From NCBI RefSeq assembly GCF_009696375.1, contig NZ_VUMD01000009.1:62001-126000 (forward strand): DNA of 64,000 nucleotides, written 5' to 3'. The notes beneath the pieces were generated by a model, which saw only the letters and a list, made by a program, of their open reading frames with translations, had not been told where the DNA came from and did no database searches. Of the stretch, positions 17,699 through 26,614 are shown one piece after another. A program made the position numbers and the translations under genes. Source of the DNA: Clostridium porci (lineage in GTDB: Bacteria; Bacillota; Clostridia; Lachnospirales; Lachnospiraceae). How positions within the stretch are numbered: position 1 is the stretch's first letter; each line of letters opens with the position of its first letter.

Positions 17699-19021
17699 TT
17701 AGTTTCCCGCTGCCTTCAGATTTGCCACAAACTCGCCGGCTGTGATAGTGCCGCTGCAAAGCTTCATCATGTTCTCCTTAATAATAGGAGTCATATCCAC
17801 ATTATCCTCTGCTCCGGCTGCCCAGGGGTAGCGGGTTTTAAGACTCTCAAGGACAGGCTTTACATCTGCCAGCTGTGACGGCCACTCTGTATTTGTTGTA
17901 TCAGAGGGGATTCCCAGAGATTCCTCCGAAAGCTTCTTGTCAAACTCGCCCTTGGTAATATAGGTGATCAGCTGGAACGCAGCCTCTGCATTCTGAGAAT
18001 TTTTATTAATCGCCAATACCTGAGCTCCGAAATTGGACGCCTCTGTGCCGTCCTTTCCTCCCTCAACTGCCGGGTAGCTAAAGCAGCCCCACCGGAAATC
18101 ATCGCCTGCCATGTTCTTTACTTCGTTAGGCAGCCAGGAGCCATTAAGGTACATAGCCGCTGTCCCCATTGCCAGTTCCTGATTCTGGCCTGCCGGAAAC
18201 ACATTGGAAGCGATATTTTCAGAGAAATATCCCTTCTTGGCAAACTCCTCATAGGCTTTGGCAGTCTCCATCACAGAAGGATCATCCCACTTGTTATTTT
18301 TTACAATATCAGAGGTTGCCTCATACCCGTTGATTCTGCACATGTGGTGTCCGAAAAGGCACAGAACATAAGCGTCATCGCTGGTAATCGGCGTATATCC
18401 CGCATCCTTAATTTTCTGGCAGGCCGCATCCAGCTCAGCCCAGGTAGTGGGAACGGATGTAATTCCTGCCTCATCAAAGATATCCTTGTTATAGAAAAAC
18501 GCAAATACATTAGGCTGATACGGAATGGATTTAAGGGTTCCGCCCCCTACTTCCCGGCAGGCCGCCATCAAAGACGCGTTGGCCGTAGCCTCATAGCCGG
18601 CACCTTTGGCCAGCTCCTCCAAATCCATCAGATAGGAGCCCCAGGTGCTGTTTACACGGTCAATATCCTCATCAAACAGATCGATATTGGTTCCTGCGTC
18701 CAGAGCAGGCTGAAGTCCTTCTCTAATGCCAGTACGTCCTTTAAACTGAAGATCCACCGTAATACCTGTGTCTGCCGTAAATTTGTCAACTGCTTCCTTG
18801 ATTACCTGGCCCTGGGGCTCCGTTGACTCCCACATAGACCAGTATACCAGTCCTTTGGTCTCTCCACTGGAAGCTTCTGTGGTATCTGCCGCTGTGGTAG
18901 CTGGGGCTTCTGCCTTAGCATCTGCCGCCCCGGTCTGTGAGCCGCCTCCTGAGCAGGCTGTCAGAGAGCCAGCCATCACCGCTGCCAATGCCAGAGCACA
19001 TACATTCCTTTTTTTCATCAA
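17699..19021 (-). CDS. Extracellular sugar-binding lipoprotein (CUT1)
   Basis: Solute-binding protein of 440 aa, family 1. A signal peptide ends in the lipobox SLTAC with C23, then a Gly/Ser/Ala/Thr linker to about residue 55. The rest is the MalE-like fold (VYWSMWESTEPQGQVIKEAVDKF..., INKNSQNAEAAFQLITYITKGEF). First gene of the operon SBP-permease-permease-nucleotidyltransferase-kinase. Substrate is likely a hexosamine-containing oligosaccharide, by inference from the NahK-like kinase. Its promoter lies in 19022-19655. Confidence 0.9.
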   Translation of the reverse strand: MMKKRNVCALALAAVMAGSLTACSGGGSQTGAADAKAEAPATTAADTTEASSGETKGLVYWSMWESTEPQGQVIKEAVDKFTADTGITVDLQFKGRTGIREGLQPALDAGTNIDLFDEDIDRVNSTWGSYLMDLEELAKGAGYEATANASLMAACREVGGGTLKSIPYQPNVFAFFYNKDIFDEAGITSVPTTWAELDAACQKIKDAGYTPITSDDAYVLCLFGHHMCRINGYEATSDIVKNNKWDDPSVMETAKAYEEFAKKGYFSENIASNVFPAGQNQELAMGTAAMYLNGSWLPNEVKNMAGDDFRWGCFSYPAVEGGKDGTEASNFGAQVLAINKNSQNAEAAFQLITYITKGEFDKKLSEESLGIPSDTTNTEWPSQLADVKPVLESLKTRYPWAAGAEDNVDMTPIIKENMMKLCSGTITAGEFVANLKAAGN

Positions 19022-19655
19022 GACTTCCTCCTTTTTTATTTGGGCAGTGTCAAGTATTGCTGTTCCAATCGGCTCCTCCCCCCCAATGAAAGCAAGGGTT
19101 CCAGGCGTTTTTACCCCTGAAAAGCCTATCCCCCTTTTTACCCTCTTGATAACCAGTTAGTTTACTTCCGAACCCCTGTCAAATTCGGGCTAAAAACTGA
19201 AATGCCCCCAAAAGCCGGGCAATTCTTAAGGGACAAAGCCTGCCTGAATTTTGTATTGGACAGGGCTTTGCAAAGCATAAATGAATAATCCAGAAGGATG
19301 GAAAGAGGACTGGTTTTTTCATAAGTCACTTTCCACTGCCCTTATTTGTGTTTTTGTCTCATCAAGAACATTTTCTATATCCTAATTATAGTAAATATGT
19401 ACATTTAATTCTTTGGATAATCTATTATTATTTTTGCACAAAAGGGTTAAATTATTAATTGTATACAAATATTCTCCTTCCATTTTTTATTATTATATCA
19501 CTTTTATACACCTTTCAGGTCTTAAGTTCTTTTATAAACGCATTAGAAGCATAACAGCCGGAATATCTCCTTTTGTATCCTTTATCTCGTAAGCAGCAGA
19601 TTTCATTCTCTTATTTAACATTGGGCGTCTTCGAGGTATAATATCACCAGACGGC
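19022..19655 (-). promoter_or_regulatory. Upstream region of the sugar ABC operon
   Basis: AT-rich 630-bp intergenic region with no gene. On the minus strand a TATAAT (19385-19390) is overlapped upstream by an imperfect dyad around TGTACA (19395-19412 region), a possible operator; no good -35 is seen, which fits activator control by the AraC protein encoded at 19890. Exact start unknown. Confidence 0.35.
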
Positions 19656-19752
19656 ATACCTCGCTGGTTCAGTGACACGCGAAAGCGGGTCAAAGCACCC
19701 AACCGGACCATGTGCGCCCCCGAAGGGATACCATGACCGGAAGATATGGTAT
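19656..19752 (+). repeat. Dispersed structured repeat, copy 1
   Basis: One of three copies (others 27837-27925 and 51509-51606, the latter reversed). The copies begin ATACC and end GGTAT, and share CTGGTTC, CGCGAAAGCG-type hairpins, AACCATGTGC/GACCATGTGC, and the tail CCGG[AG]AGATATGGTAT. 97 bp, upstream of the AraC gene. Can fold into a multibranch RNA closed by the ends. Family not recognised. Confidence 0.8.
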
Positions 19753-19889
19753 ACTAGACACAAAGCGGCTAGTATGGCTGCCGGTCTGGGATGCAGCAAA
19801 ATAAGGCTCCACGAATTACATTCTATTTTGCCGCACCCCCTCGATGCTTTGTGGTATAATCATAAAAAAGGCAAGGAAGGTGAACGCTT

Positions 19890-20795
19890 ATGGCTTATCA
19901 AAGCGTAGAATTAAAAGACAGTATTTCCATTAAAAAAATCGTGTCGGTTCATTACTTTCAGTACATGAGCGATTTTTCCTTTCCTGGAGAAAGCCATAAC
20001 TTCTGGGAACTGATTTGTGTTGATCGCGGAGAAATTGACGCCATTGCCGGCGATCGAAGGCTGACTCTCAAAAAAGGCAATATACTCTTTCACAAGCCCA
20101 ACGAATTTCACAATGTGCTGACCAATGGCCGGGTCTCTCCCAGCCTTGTGGTGATCGGCTTTGAATGTCACTCGGAGTGTATGAAGGCCTTTGAAGATCA
20201 GCTTATGAACATACAGGATACGGAAAAGGAGCTGCTGGCTCAGATTATCATTGAGGCCCGCAATACCTTTTCAGGACGTCTAGACGACCCTTATCAGGAG
20301 CAGCTAATCTTTCTGGAGCCCTCTGCCTCCTTCGGGTCGGAGCAGCTTATAAGCCATTACCTGGAGCAGATTATGATTCACCTGTACAGGCGGTATTTCT
20401 CTTATTCCCTGCCTGTAAATACCCATCGGCTTTTACCTTCTGAGGCCGGCAGCGGCAACGACACCTTCAACCGAATTGTCCGCTATATGCAGGAGCATAT
20501 CAGCGAGCAGCTTACCATTGAGCGCATCTGCAAGGATAACCTGGTAGGCCGCTCACAGCTTCAAAAAATCTTCCGGGACGCCCAAAAATGCGGGGTTATC
20601 CAGTTCTTTTCCAGGATGAAGATCGATACTGCCAAGCAAATGATACGAGATAATCAAATGAATCTGACCCAGATATCTGACCGTCTGGGCTATACCTCCA
20701 TCCACTATTTTTCACGGCAATTTAAGAAAATCACCTCCATGGCCCCCTCAGAATATGCTACCTCCATCCGCCTTCTCTCTGAAAAGCCAGTATAA
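19890..20795 (+). CDS. AraC family transcriptional regulator
   Basis: DNA-binding activator, 301 aa. The N-terminal cupin-like sensor (about 15-110) contains FPGESHNFWELICVDRGEIDA and KGNILFHKPNEFHNV; the C-terminal AraC domain (about 200-295) contains two helix-turn-helices (LTIERICKDNLVGRSQLQKIF and LTQISDRLGYTSIHYFSRQFK). A ribosome-binding site AAGGAAGGTG precedes the ATG. It is transcribed away from the sugar ABC operon and toward the toxin genes. Most likely it senses a sugar and controls the ABC operon, but it is also the only regulator next to the toxin locus, so control of that cannot be excluded. Confidence 0.88.
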   Translation: MAYQSVELKDSISIKKIVSVHYFQYMSDFSFPGESHNFWELICVDRGEIDAIAGDRRLTLKKGNILFHKPNEFHNVLTNGRVSPSLVVIGFECHSECMKAFEDQLMNIQDTEKELLAQIIIEARNTFSGRLDDPYQEQLIFLEPSASFGSEQLISHYLEQIMIHLYRRYFSYSLPVNTHRLLPSEAGSGNDTFNRIVRYMQEHISEQLTIERICKDNLVGRSQLQKIFRDAQKCGVIQFFSRMKIDTAKQMIRDNQMNLTQISDRLGYTSIHYFSRQFKKITSMAPSEYATSIRLLSEKPV

Positions 20796-20932
20796 GCCAA
20801 AGACAATTAATGATGTATACCGAAAGGAATTGTTTATGATCTGTTTATTTTATCAATAATTAAATAATTTCAGATAATTAAAAAAATATATAAAATTAAA
20901 CAAATTAATTATCAATTTATTTAGATATAGTA

Positions 20933-20961
20933 TTGACAAATCAATTTTGTAATGTTATTAT
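20933..20961 (+). promoter_or_regulatory. Strong promoter upstream of the binary toxin genes
   Basis: TTGACA (20933-20938) and TATTAT (20956-20961) with a 17-base spacer, in a very AT-rich stretch. It points toward the toxin genes and would give a leader of about 915 bases before component A. Confidence 0.75.
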
Positions 20962-21003
20962 ATGCTTAATTTAATAAAGCAAAAAGAAAGGAGGCTTAGT
21001 CCA

Positions 21004-21039
21004 TTGAATTCTTCAGCAGAAGCATCGGATTGTTCGTAG
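21004..21039 (+). CDS. Possible 11-residue leader peptide
   Basis: TTG-initiated frame encoding MNSSAEASDCS, with a perfect AGGAGG at 20989-20994, nine bases upstream, and 43 bases after the -10 box. No homology recognised. The ribosome-binding site is better than chance would suggest; the short frame could be a leader peptide or a relic of a longer gene. Confidence 0.3.
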   Translation: MNSSAEASDCS

Positions 21040-21254
21040 TATGATCCATTCAGGTTCTATCTGAAGCATCCTGCATAACAGCAGCTCAGACGATCGAACC
21101 CAAGACCGGCGGCAGGGCTTCACATTGGACAACCTGTTGCGCCAAATACCGCATAAAATCCTCTATATGCAAAAAAGCAGAGGCGAACCTATCTAATTTT
21201 ACATATGAAATATGTAACATACTTATCTTTATGGAATTCACAAAAGATCGATTG

Positions 21255-21396
21255 AATATACCAAATCATATCTATATCCAAATCCACAGAAGAATAATCG
21301 AATATACAATTATATCTTTATTCAAATCTACAGAAGAATAATCGAATATACCAAATCATATCTATATCCAAATCTACAGAAGAATGATGCAATATA
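21255..21396 (+). repeat. Three tandem 44-46 bp repeats in the toxin leader
   Basis: Units at 21255-21300, 21301-21344 and 21345-21390, then a partial AATATAC. Each unit contains AATATAC, TAT(A/C)T, CAAATC(C/T)ACAGAAGAAT and (A)ATCG. Units 1 and 3 differ at only a few positions; unit 2 is two bases shorter. Placed in the leader about 500 bases before component A; could be repeated binding sites or just expansion. Confidence 0.85.
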
Positions 21397-21771
21397 CTTG
21401 GTTTATCAATTTTACAACTGGCTAGTAATGATTGATCATACATAGCTAACCTGAAAACACAATATGTACTTTACCTGTAATCAGCGCCATCCCTGCAAGA
21501 GCAATTTGTAAGGGCAGCAGCCCTATGGACATTACCTATTTACCTTGGGATAGAAGAATGTCCTATTCATGAAAAGCTGGCATTTAAGGCATCGAAAGCT
21601 ATTTCTCTTGGAACGTTGGAGAGGGCGCCTTCAGCAGATGTAACGGACAACCTTACAGCAGCCTGAGGGCATCGGATTATAGAATCTGGCAAAGCATCAC
21701 CTGGCTACGGCCCTTTGCAGATTTCAGGCAGCAAAGAAATAGCATCAATTAAGCTGGAAAGGAGGCTGAGC

Positions 21772-21795
21772 ATGCGAAAGTCAGCTTTATATTAA
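21772..21795 (+). CDS. Possible 7-residue mini-ORF before toxin A
   Basis: ATG frame encoding MRKSALY with AGGAGG (21760-21765) six bases upstream, 89 bases before component A. Its AAAGGAGGCT(T/G)AG context repeats that of the 21004 mini-ORF. May be a leader peptide or chance. Confidence 0.25.
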   Translation: MRKSALY

Positions 21796-21884
21796 GCTCT
21801 GATTTTCAACAGAAAGCATAACGGGATAGAAGGCCCCATGGATTTCAGGTTAAATAAACACTCTTAAAATCATGGAGGAAAGGA

Positions 21885-23264
21885 ATGAAACCATTTAAGA
21901 ATCGTTGTATATCCCGATTGTTAATACTGAATCTGCTTCTGGCTAGTTTATTAACAAATACCACCTATGCACGAGATTTACATCGTTATACCTGTCAAAC
22001 AGCTAACAACCATATATCCAGAGGTATGACAGAACGGCCGGAAGATTTCCTGAAGGATAAAGAAAAGGCCGAGGCATGGGAAAGAAAAGAAGCAGAGCGA
22101 ATCGAAAAAACCCTTGAAAAGCCTGAACGAGAAGCATTGGAATCTTTTAAAAAGGATTCCGTAGAATTAACGAAATACTCTCAGACAAGAAACTATTTTT
22201 ATGACTATCAAATAGAAGCAAACGAGAGAGAAAAAGAGTACAAGGAGCTTAAAAACGCGGTATCCAAAAACAAGATAGATAAACCTATGTTTGTTTATTA
22301 TTTCGAATCCCCTGAGAACTTTGCATATAAGAAAGAAATAAGAACAACCGCTCAAAATGAAATCTCTTTGGAGAAGTTTAATGAATTTAAAGATACGATT
22401 CAGGATAAATTATTTAAGCAGGATGGCTTTAAGGATATCTCTTTATACGAACCAGGTAAAGGGGACGAAAAGCCAACTCCCCTGCTTATACATTTAAAAT
22501 TACCTGTCAATACGGGTATGCTGCCCTATACCACTTCTGAGGGTGTAAGCACCCTGATCGAGCAGGGATACAGCATAAAGGTGGACAAGGTTGTCCGCGT
22601 CGTATTAGAAGGGAAGCAATATATAAAGGCAGAGGCCTCTGTAGTAAGCAGTCTGGACTTTAAGGATGATGTAAGTAAAGGTGACGCTTGGGGAAAAGCA
22701 AATTACAGTAACTGGAGCAATCATTTAACTGCTAACGAGCTTGCTGATGTAAATGACTACATGCGTGGAGGCTATACTGCTATTAATAACTATTTAATAG
22801 CCAATGGTCCCGCAAATAATCCGAATGCAGAGCTGGACGCTAAGATCACCAACCTTGAGAATGCGCTGAAGCGCGAGCCCCTTCCGTCTAATTTAATTGT
22901 ATATAGACGATCCGGCCCTCAGGAATTTGGATTAACCCTTACTTCTCCTGAATACGACTTTAATAAGGAGGCAAATGTAGCCGCATTTAAAGAAAAATGG
23001 GAAGGACAAACACTGTCATATCCAAACTTTATCAGTACGAGTATCAGCAGTGTTAATATGAGCGCATTTGCTAAAAGAAAAATAGTGCTGCGCATCGCTC
23101 TCCCCAAAGGTACTTCCGGAGCCTATGTATCAGCCTTGCCCGGCTACGGAGGTGAATATGAAGTACTCTTAAATCATGGGAGCAGCTTTAAGATTAACAA
23201 AATTGATACCTTTAAAGATGGAGCCACCACAAAATTAATCGTGGATGCAACATTGATACCGTAA
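21885..23264 (+). CDS. Binary toxin enzymatic component (CDTa/iota-a family actin ADP-ribosyltransferase)
   Basis: Secreted mono-ADP-ribosyltransferase, 459 aa, predicted to modify G-actin Arg177 after entry through component B. Signal peptide with hydrophobic core RLLILNLLLASLL and likely cleavage after TTYA (residue 29). The N-terminal half (about 50-250) is the inactive, component-B-binding ART-like lobe with RPEDFLKDKEKAEAWERKEA; the C-terminal half carries the arginine-specific ART site: R341 in VYRRSGPQEFG, N381 and the STS motif S384-T385-S386 in NFISTSIS, and ExE E424/E426 in GEYEVLLNHG. Residue spacing equals that of CDTa R302, N342, S345, S347, E385, E387 (offset 39) as I remember it. 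GGAGGAAAGG precedes the ATG. Base composition is AT-richer than neighbours. Intact frame; close to CDTa, Ia and spiroforme toxin. Confidence 0.96.
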   Translation: MKPFKNRCISRLLILNLLLASLLTNTTYARDLHRYTCQTANNHISRGMTERPEDFLKDKEKAEAWERKEAERIEKTLEKPEREALESFKKDSVELTKYSQTRNYFYDYQIEANEREKEYKELKNAVSKNKIDKPMFVYYFESPENFAYKKEIRTTAQNEISLEKFNEFKDTIQDKLFKQDGFKDISLYEPGKGDEKPTPLLIHLKLPVNTGMLPYTTSEGVSTLIEQGYSIKVDKVVRVVLEGKQYIKAEASVVSSLDFKDDVSKGDAWGKANYSNWSNHLTANELADVNDYMRGGYTAINNYLIANGPANNPNAELDAKITNLENALKREPLPSNLIVYRRSGPQEFGLTLTSPEYDFNKEANVAAFKEKWEGQTLSYPNFISTSISSVNMSAFAKRKIVLRIALPKGTSGAYVSALPGYGGEYEVLLNHGSSFKINKIDTFKDGATTKLIVDATLIP

Positions 23265-23408
23265 GATTTTCAGATTTAACATTTACAGGTAATTGCGAAA
23301 CTCACTGATTGAGATATATGTGCTTTTTTATAGAAATAGATTCGGTTTAGCCATAATACAATCCTGATTTTACGCAGCCTATTAACGATATTTGAAAGGA
23401 GACAAGCA

Positions 23409-26057
23409 ATGAAAAGAAAGATGACGAATAAAAAGGCCTTAAACTTTATAACACTTGCAGCAATAGCCAGCCAGGCATTCGCATGGCCTGCATATGCGCA
23501 AACGGTTACCCCCAATTACACTGACCCCAATATCCCCAGAACAGAAGCAGCAAGGGAAGCCCCACTTCCCAGCAGCGGACTAATGGCCTACTTTTTCTCT
23601 GATGAACACTTTAAGGATCTTGAACTAATGGCCCCAATGAGAAACGGAGGTTCTGAATTTGATCAAAAGGAGGCGCAAGCGTTTATAACAAAGGATCGCA
23701 TAAAATCCATTCGCTGGACAGGCAGAATTATTCCTTCTGAAGATGGTGAATATACCCTATCGACGGATAAAGAGGACGCTTTAATGCAAATAAATAATTC
23801 AGGCGATATTGCCAAAGAGCTTACGGTCAATATGAGAAAGGGTCAGGAATATACGATCCGAATTGAAATAAAAGACAGCGGTTTAAGCTCCATCGAAACG
23901 CTCTCAGCCCCTGCCCTTTATTGGGAATTAAATGGCAATAAGGCCGTAATACCTGAGGAAAACCTGTTTCTTAGGGATTATTCGAACATAGATGAGAACG
24001 ATCCATTTATACCTAATAATAATTTTTTTGACCGGAAGCTGAGAACAGCCAGATCCGTCAACTCAGGCTGGGAGGATGAAGATTTAGATACGGATAATGA
24101 CAATATCCCGGATGCTTATGAACAAAATGGCTATACCATCAAGGATTTAATCGCAGTAAAGTGGGAAGACAGCCTGGCAGCACAGGGATATAAAAAGTAT
24201 GTGTCAAATTATTTGTCAGCAAATACGGCCGGCGATCCCTATACCGATTATGAAAAGGCTTCCGGCACGTTCGATAAGGCCATCCGGGCAGAAGCAAAAG
24301 ACCCATTAGTTGCGGCATTTCCAGTTGTTGGCGTTGGCATGGAGCGGTTGATTTTATCAACGAACGAGCATGCTTCCATTGATCAGGGCAAAACAGTTTC
24401 CAGAGCCACTACAAACAGCAAGTCTGATACAAATGTAGTTGGAGTATCGGTTAGCGCCGGATATCAAAATGGCTTTACCGGCAGCGTTACCACAAGCTTT
24501 TCTCACACTACAGAGAATTCAACCGCTGTTCAAAACAGCAACGGAGAATCCTGGAATACCGGCCTGGGCATCAATAAAGGGGAATCTGCATATATCAACG
24601 CAAATGTCAGATATTATAACACAGGTACTGCTCCTATGTATAAAGTCACGCCAACCACTAATTTAGTATTAGATGGAGAAACCCTAGCAACCATCCGGGC
24701 GCAGGATAATCAAATTGGTAATAACCTGTCTCCAAACGAGACCTATCCAAAAGCAGGCTTATCTCCTTTAGCGCTTAACACGATGGATCAATTTAGCGCC
24801 AGGTTAATTCCCATCAATTACGACCAGCTTAAAAAATTAGATGCAGGAAAGCAAATCAAATTAGAAACCACACAGGTAACTGGAAATTATGGGACTAAAA
24901 ACAGCCAGGGACAAATAGTTACCGCGGGTAACAGCTGGTCTAACTACATAAGCCAGATTAACAGCCTATCTGCATCTCTCATACTGGACACAGGAAAGGA
25001 AACCCTAGAAAGACGTGTTGCGGCCAAGGATTCAAATAATCCAGAAGACAAAACACCTGAGCTTACAATCGGAGAAGCGGTTGAAAAGGCCTTCGGTGCT
25101 ACAAAAAATAACGGCTTATTATATTTTAATGGTATTCCCATTGATGAGAGCTGTGTTGAGCTTATCTTTGATAATCATACAGCTAACCTCATCAAGGAGC
25201 GCTTAAAAACCTTAGATGATAAGAAGATATATAATGTCAGGCTTGAAAGAGGAATGAATATCCTAATAAAGACACCTTCATTCTTTACTAATTTTGACGG
25301 ATATAATACGTTTCCTGGATCCTGGAGCAATACTGATACTGCTAATCAGGATGGTTTACAAGGCGCGGCAAATAAGTTAAACGGCGAGACAAAGCTTACA
25401 ATCCCTATGACTCAATTACGCCCTTATAAACGCTATGTTTTTAGCGGATATGCAAAAGCCCCTTCAGCTGCTAATCCGATTACCTTAAGCATCAAGGCCA
25501 AGGAACAGAAAACAGTTACTGTAACCCCAGGCAACGGCTACACCAAATTCAGCTGCGAATTTGAAACAACGGAAGCAAACGCTCCCAATGTAGAAATTAC
25601 CTTAACCGGCAGCTCCGTCTTTTTGGATAACCTATCCATTACAGAATTAAACAGTATACCTGAAATCCTGAAAGAACCTGAGGTTAAAGTTCCAAGTGAC
25701 CAGGAAATTGTGGAAGCCCATAAGACATATTATGCAGATATAAATCTTGATATGAGTACCGGAAACGCATATATAGACGGTATGTATTTTGAACCAACAC
25801 AAACCAACAAGGAAGCCCTTGATTATATTCAGAAATACAGAGTAGAGGCTACCTTACAAAACACAGGCTTCAAGGATATTGGAACTAAGGATAAGGAGCT
25901 GCGTAACTATATGGGAGATACAAATCAACCTAAAACCAATTATGTAAACCTTAGAGGTTACTATACAGGAGGGGACAAGGTTATGTCATATAAAAAGCTA
26001 AGAATCTATGCAGTTACCCCCGATAACAGGGAAATACTGGTAATGAGTGTGAATTAA
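23409..26057 (+). CDS. Binary toxin binding/translocation component (CDTb/iota-b family)
   Basis: Pore-forming carrier, 882 aa (CDTb is 876). Signal peptide ends after WPAYA (residue 30). Order: PA14-like prodomain (about 55-190, SGLMAYFFSDEHFKDL), basic activation site near R209-R215 (FDRKLRTARS), calcium-binding DTDNDNIPDAYE (D227-E238), amphipathic pore strand near 330-390 rich in Ser/Thr/Asn, phi-clamp F462 in LNTMDQFSARLIPINY, oligomerisation domain, a carbohydrate-binding-like domain (about 622-745) and a C-terminal receptor domain (about 757-882: YIDGMYFEPTQTN, DYIQKYRVEATLQ). The last matches Ib/CDTb closely, so the LSR receptor is expected (inference). AAAGGAG site; 144 bp after component A, likely co-transcribed. 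Confidence 0.96.
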   Translation: MKRKMTNKKALNFITLAAIASQAFAWPAYAQTVTPNYTDPNIPRTEAAREAPLPSSGLMAYFFSDEHFKDLELMAPMRNGGSEFDQKEAQAFITKDRIKSIRWTGRIIPSEDGEYTLSTDKEDALMQINNSGDIAKELTVNMRKGQEYTIRIEIKDSGLSSIETLSAPALYWELNGNKAVIPEENLFLRDYSNIDENDPFIPNNNFFDRKLRTARSVNSGWEDEDLDTDNDNIPDAYEQNGYTIKDLIAVKWEDSLAAQGYKKYVSNYLSANTAGDPYTDYEKASGTFDKAIRAEAKDPLVAAFPVVGVGMERLILSTNEHASIDQGKTVSRATTNSKSDTNVVGVSVSAGYQNGFTGSVTTSFSHTTENSTAVQNSNGESWNTGLGINKGESAYINANVRYYNTGTAPMYKVTPTTNLVLDGETLATIRAQDNQIGNNLSPNETYPKAGLSPLALNTMDQFSARLIPINYDQLKKLDAGKQIKLETTQVTGNYGTKNSQGQIVTAGNSWSNYISQINSLSASLILDTGKETLERRVAAKDSNNPEDKTPELTIGEAVEKAFGATKNNGLLYFNGIPIDESCVELIFDNHTANLIKERLKTLDDKKIYNVRLERGMNILIKTPSFFTNFDGYNTFPGSWSNTDTANQDGLQGAANKLNGETKLTIPMTQLRPYKRYVFSGYAKAPSAANPITLSIKAKEQKTVTVTPGNGYTKFSCEFETTEANAPNVEITLTGSSVFLDNLSITELNSIPEILKEPEVKVPSDQEIVEAHKTYYADINLDMSTGNAYIDGMYFEPTQTNKEALDYIQKYRVEATLQNTGFKDIGTKDKELRNYMGDTNQPKTNYVNLRGYYTGGDKVMSYKKLRIYAVTPDNREILVMSVN

Positions 26058-26103
26058 CTATGTATTAGCTTAGACAGTCCCAAGGCCATTTAAGACTCTG
26101 TAT

Positions 26104-26148
26104 GAGGGCGTCCCAACAGCCATGCAATGACTTGCGGGGCGCCCCCTC
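26104..26148 (+). terminator. Likely terminator of the toxin operon
   Basis: GAGGGCGTCCC pairs imperfectly with GGGGCGCCCCCTC, followed by a short T tract (CTCTTTAT), 47 bases after the component B stop. Confidence 0.5.
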
Positions 26149-26194
26149 TTTATGAGCGCCTGGTTCGATCCCGCAAAATCACATATCATTTACC

Positions 26195-26614
26195 TCATCC
26201 GCTTTTCCGGATAAAATCTGTTCCGCATTTGGGACAATGGATACTCACCCTTCCGTGGCCTCTGGGAATACGCACCCTCTGCTTACAGCCCGGGCATTTA
26301 AAAATACGGTATTTCCGGCCCTCTGTCAAACGGAATCTCATCTTTTTCCAGTACTCCGTTACATAAAACCTGTATCTCAAAAAAATCTGGTTTTCCTGAT
26401 ACCGCCTGCTGATATTTTTGGAAAACATACGCAGATATACGGTTATAAGGCCTATAAAAGCAAACGCCTCCAGCAAAAGAGAGGGAAGCCGCCCCCTAAT
26501 CATCACATTCAAAAGCAGCAGGAGCAAAACCGCCCAAGCCATAGACTGACCAAGCTGATCCATGCCATACCTTCCTATCATAAAGCTCCTAAATTTCTCT
26601 CTTAATTGTTTCAT
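26195..26614 (-). CDS. Zinc-ribbon membrane protein
   Basis: Small membrane protein, 139 aa, with two or so hydrophobic spans (AWAVLLLLLLNVMIR and LLEAFAFIGLITVYL) and a C-terminal zinc ribbon of two CxxC pairs (FKCPGCKQRVRIPRGHG, IHCPKCGTDF). The N-terminus MKQLREKFRSFMIGRYGMDQLGQ is characteristic of a Lachnospiraceae family of unknown role. I chose the ATG at 26612-26614 because GGAAGGG lies upstream. It runs convergent to the toxin genes; its function is unknown. Confidence 0.78.
   Translation of the reverse strand: MKQLREKFRSFMIGRYGMDQLGQSMAWAVLLLLLLNVMIRGRLPSLLLEAFAFIGLITVYLRMFSKNISRRYQENQIFLRYRFYVTEYWKKMRFRLTEGRKYRIFKCPGCKQRVRIPRGHGRVSIHCPKCGTDFIRKSG

Larger units (their letters stand above)
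20962..21884 (+). other. Long toxin leader region
   Basis: About 920 bases between the promoter and component A with no normal-size gene. It holds a mini-ORF with consensus Shine-Dalgarno (21004), a hairpin near 21160-21183, three tandem 44-46 bp repeats (21255-21390), a stretch open without a start codon from 21481 to a TGA at 21664 and on to 21795, and a second mini-ORF (21772). Such a leader suggests transcriptional or translational control, or decay of a former gene. Nothing matches a riboswitch class I know. Confidence 0.5.

Noticed and set aside
21255-21396. Possible CRISPR array
   Set aside because: Units are contiguous, without spacers, and only three; no cas genes nearby.
21481-21795. 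Frame open apart from one TGA in the toxin leader
   Set aside because: No start codon in the first part and no recognised protein; could be a relic but not supported as a gene.
22919-23107. Minus-strand frame inside toxin A
   Set aside because: Shadow of the toxin gene.
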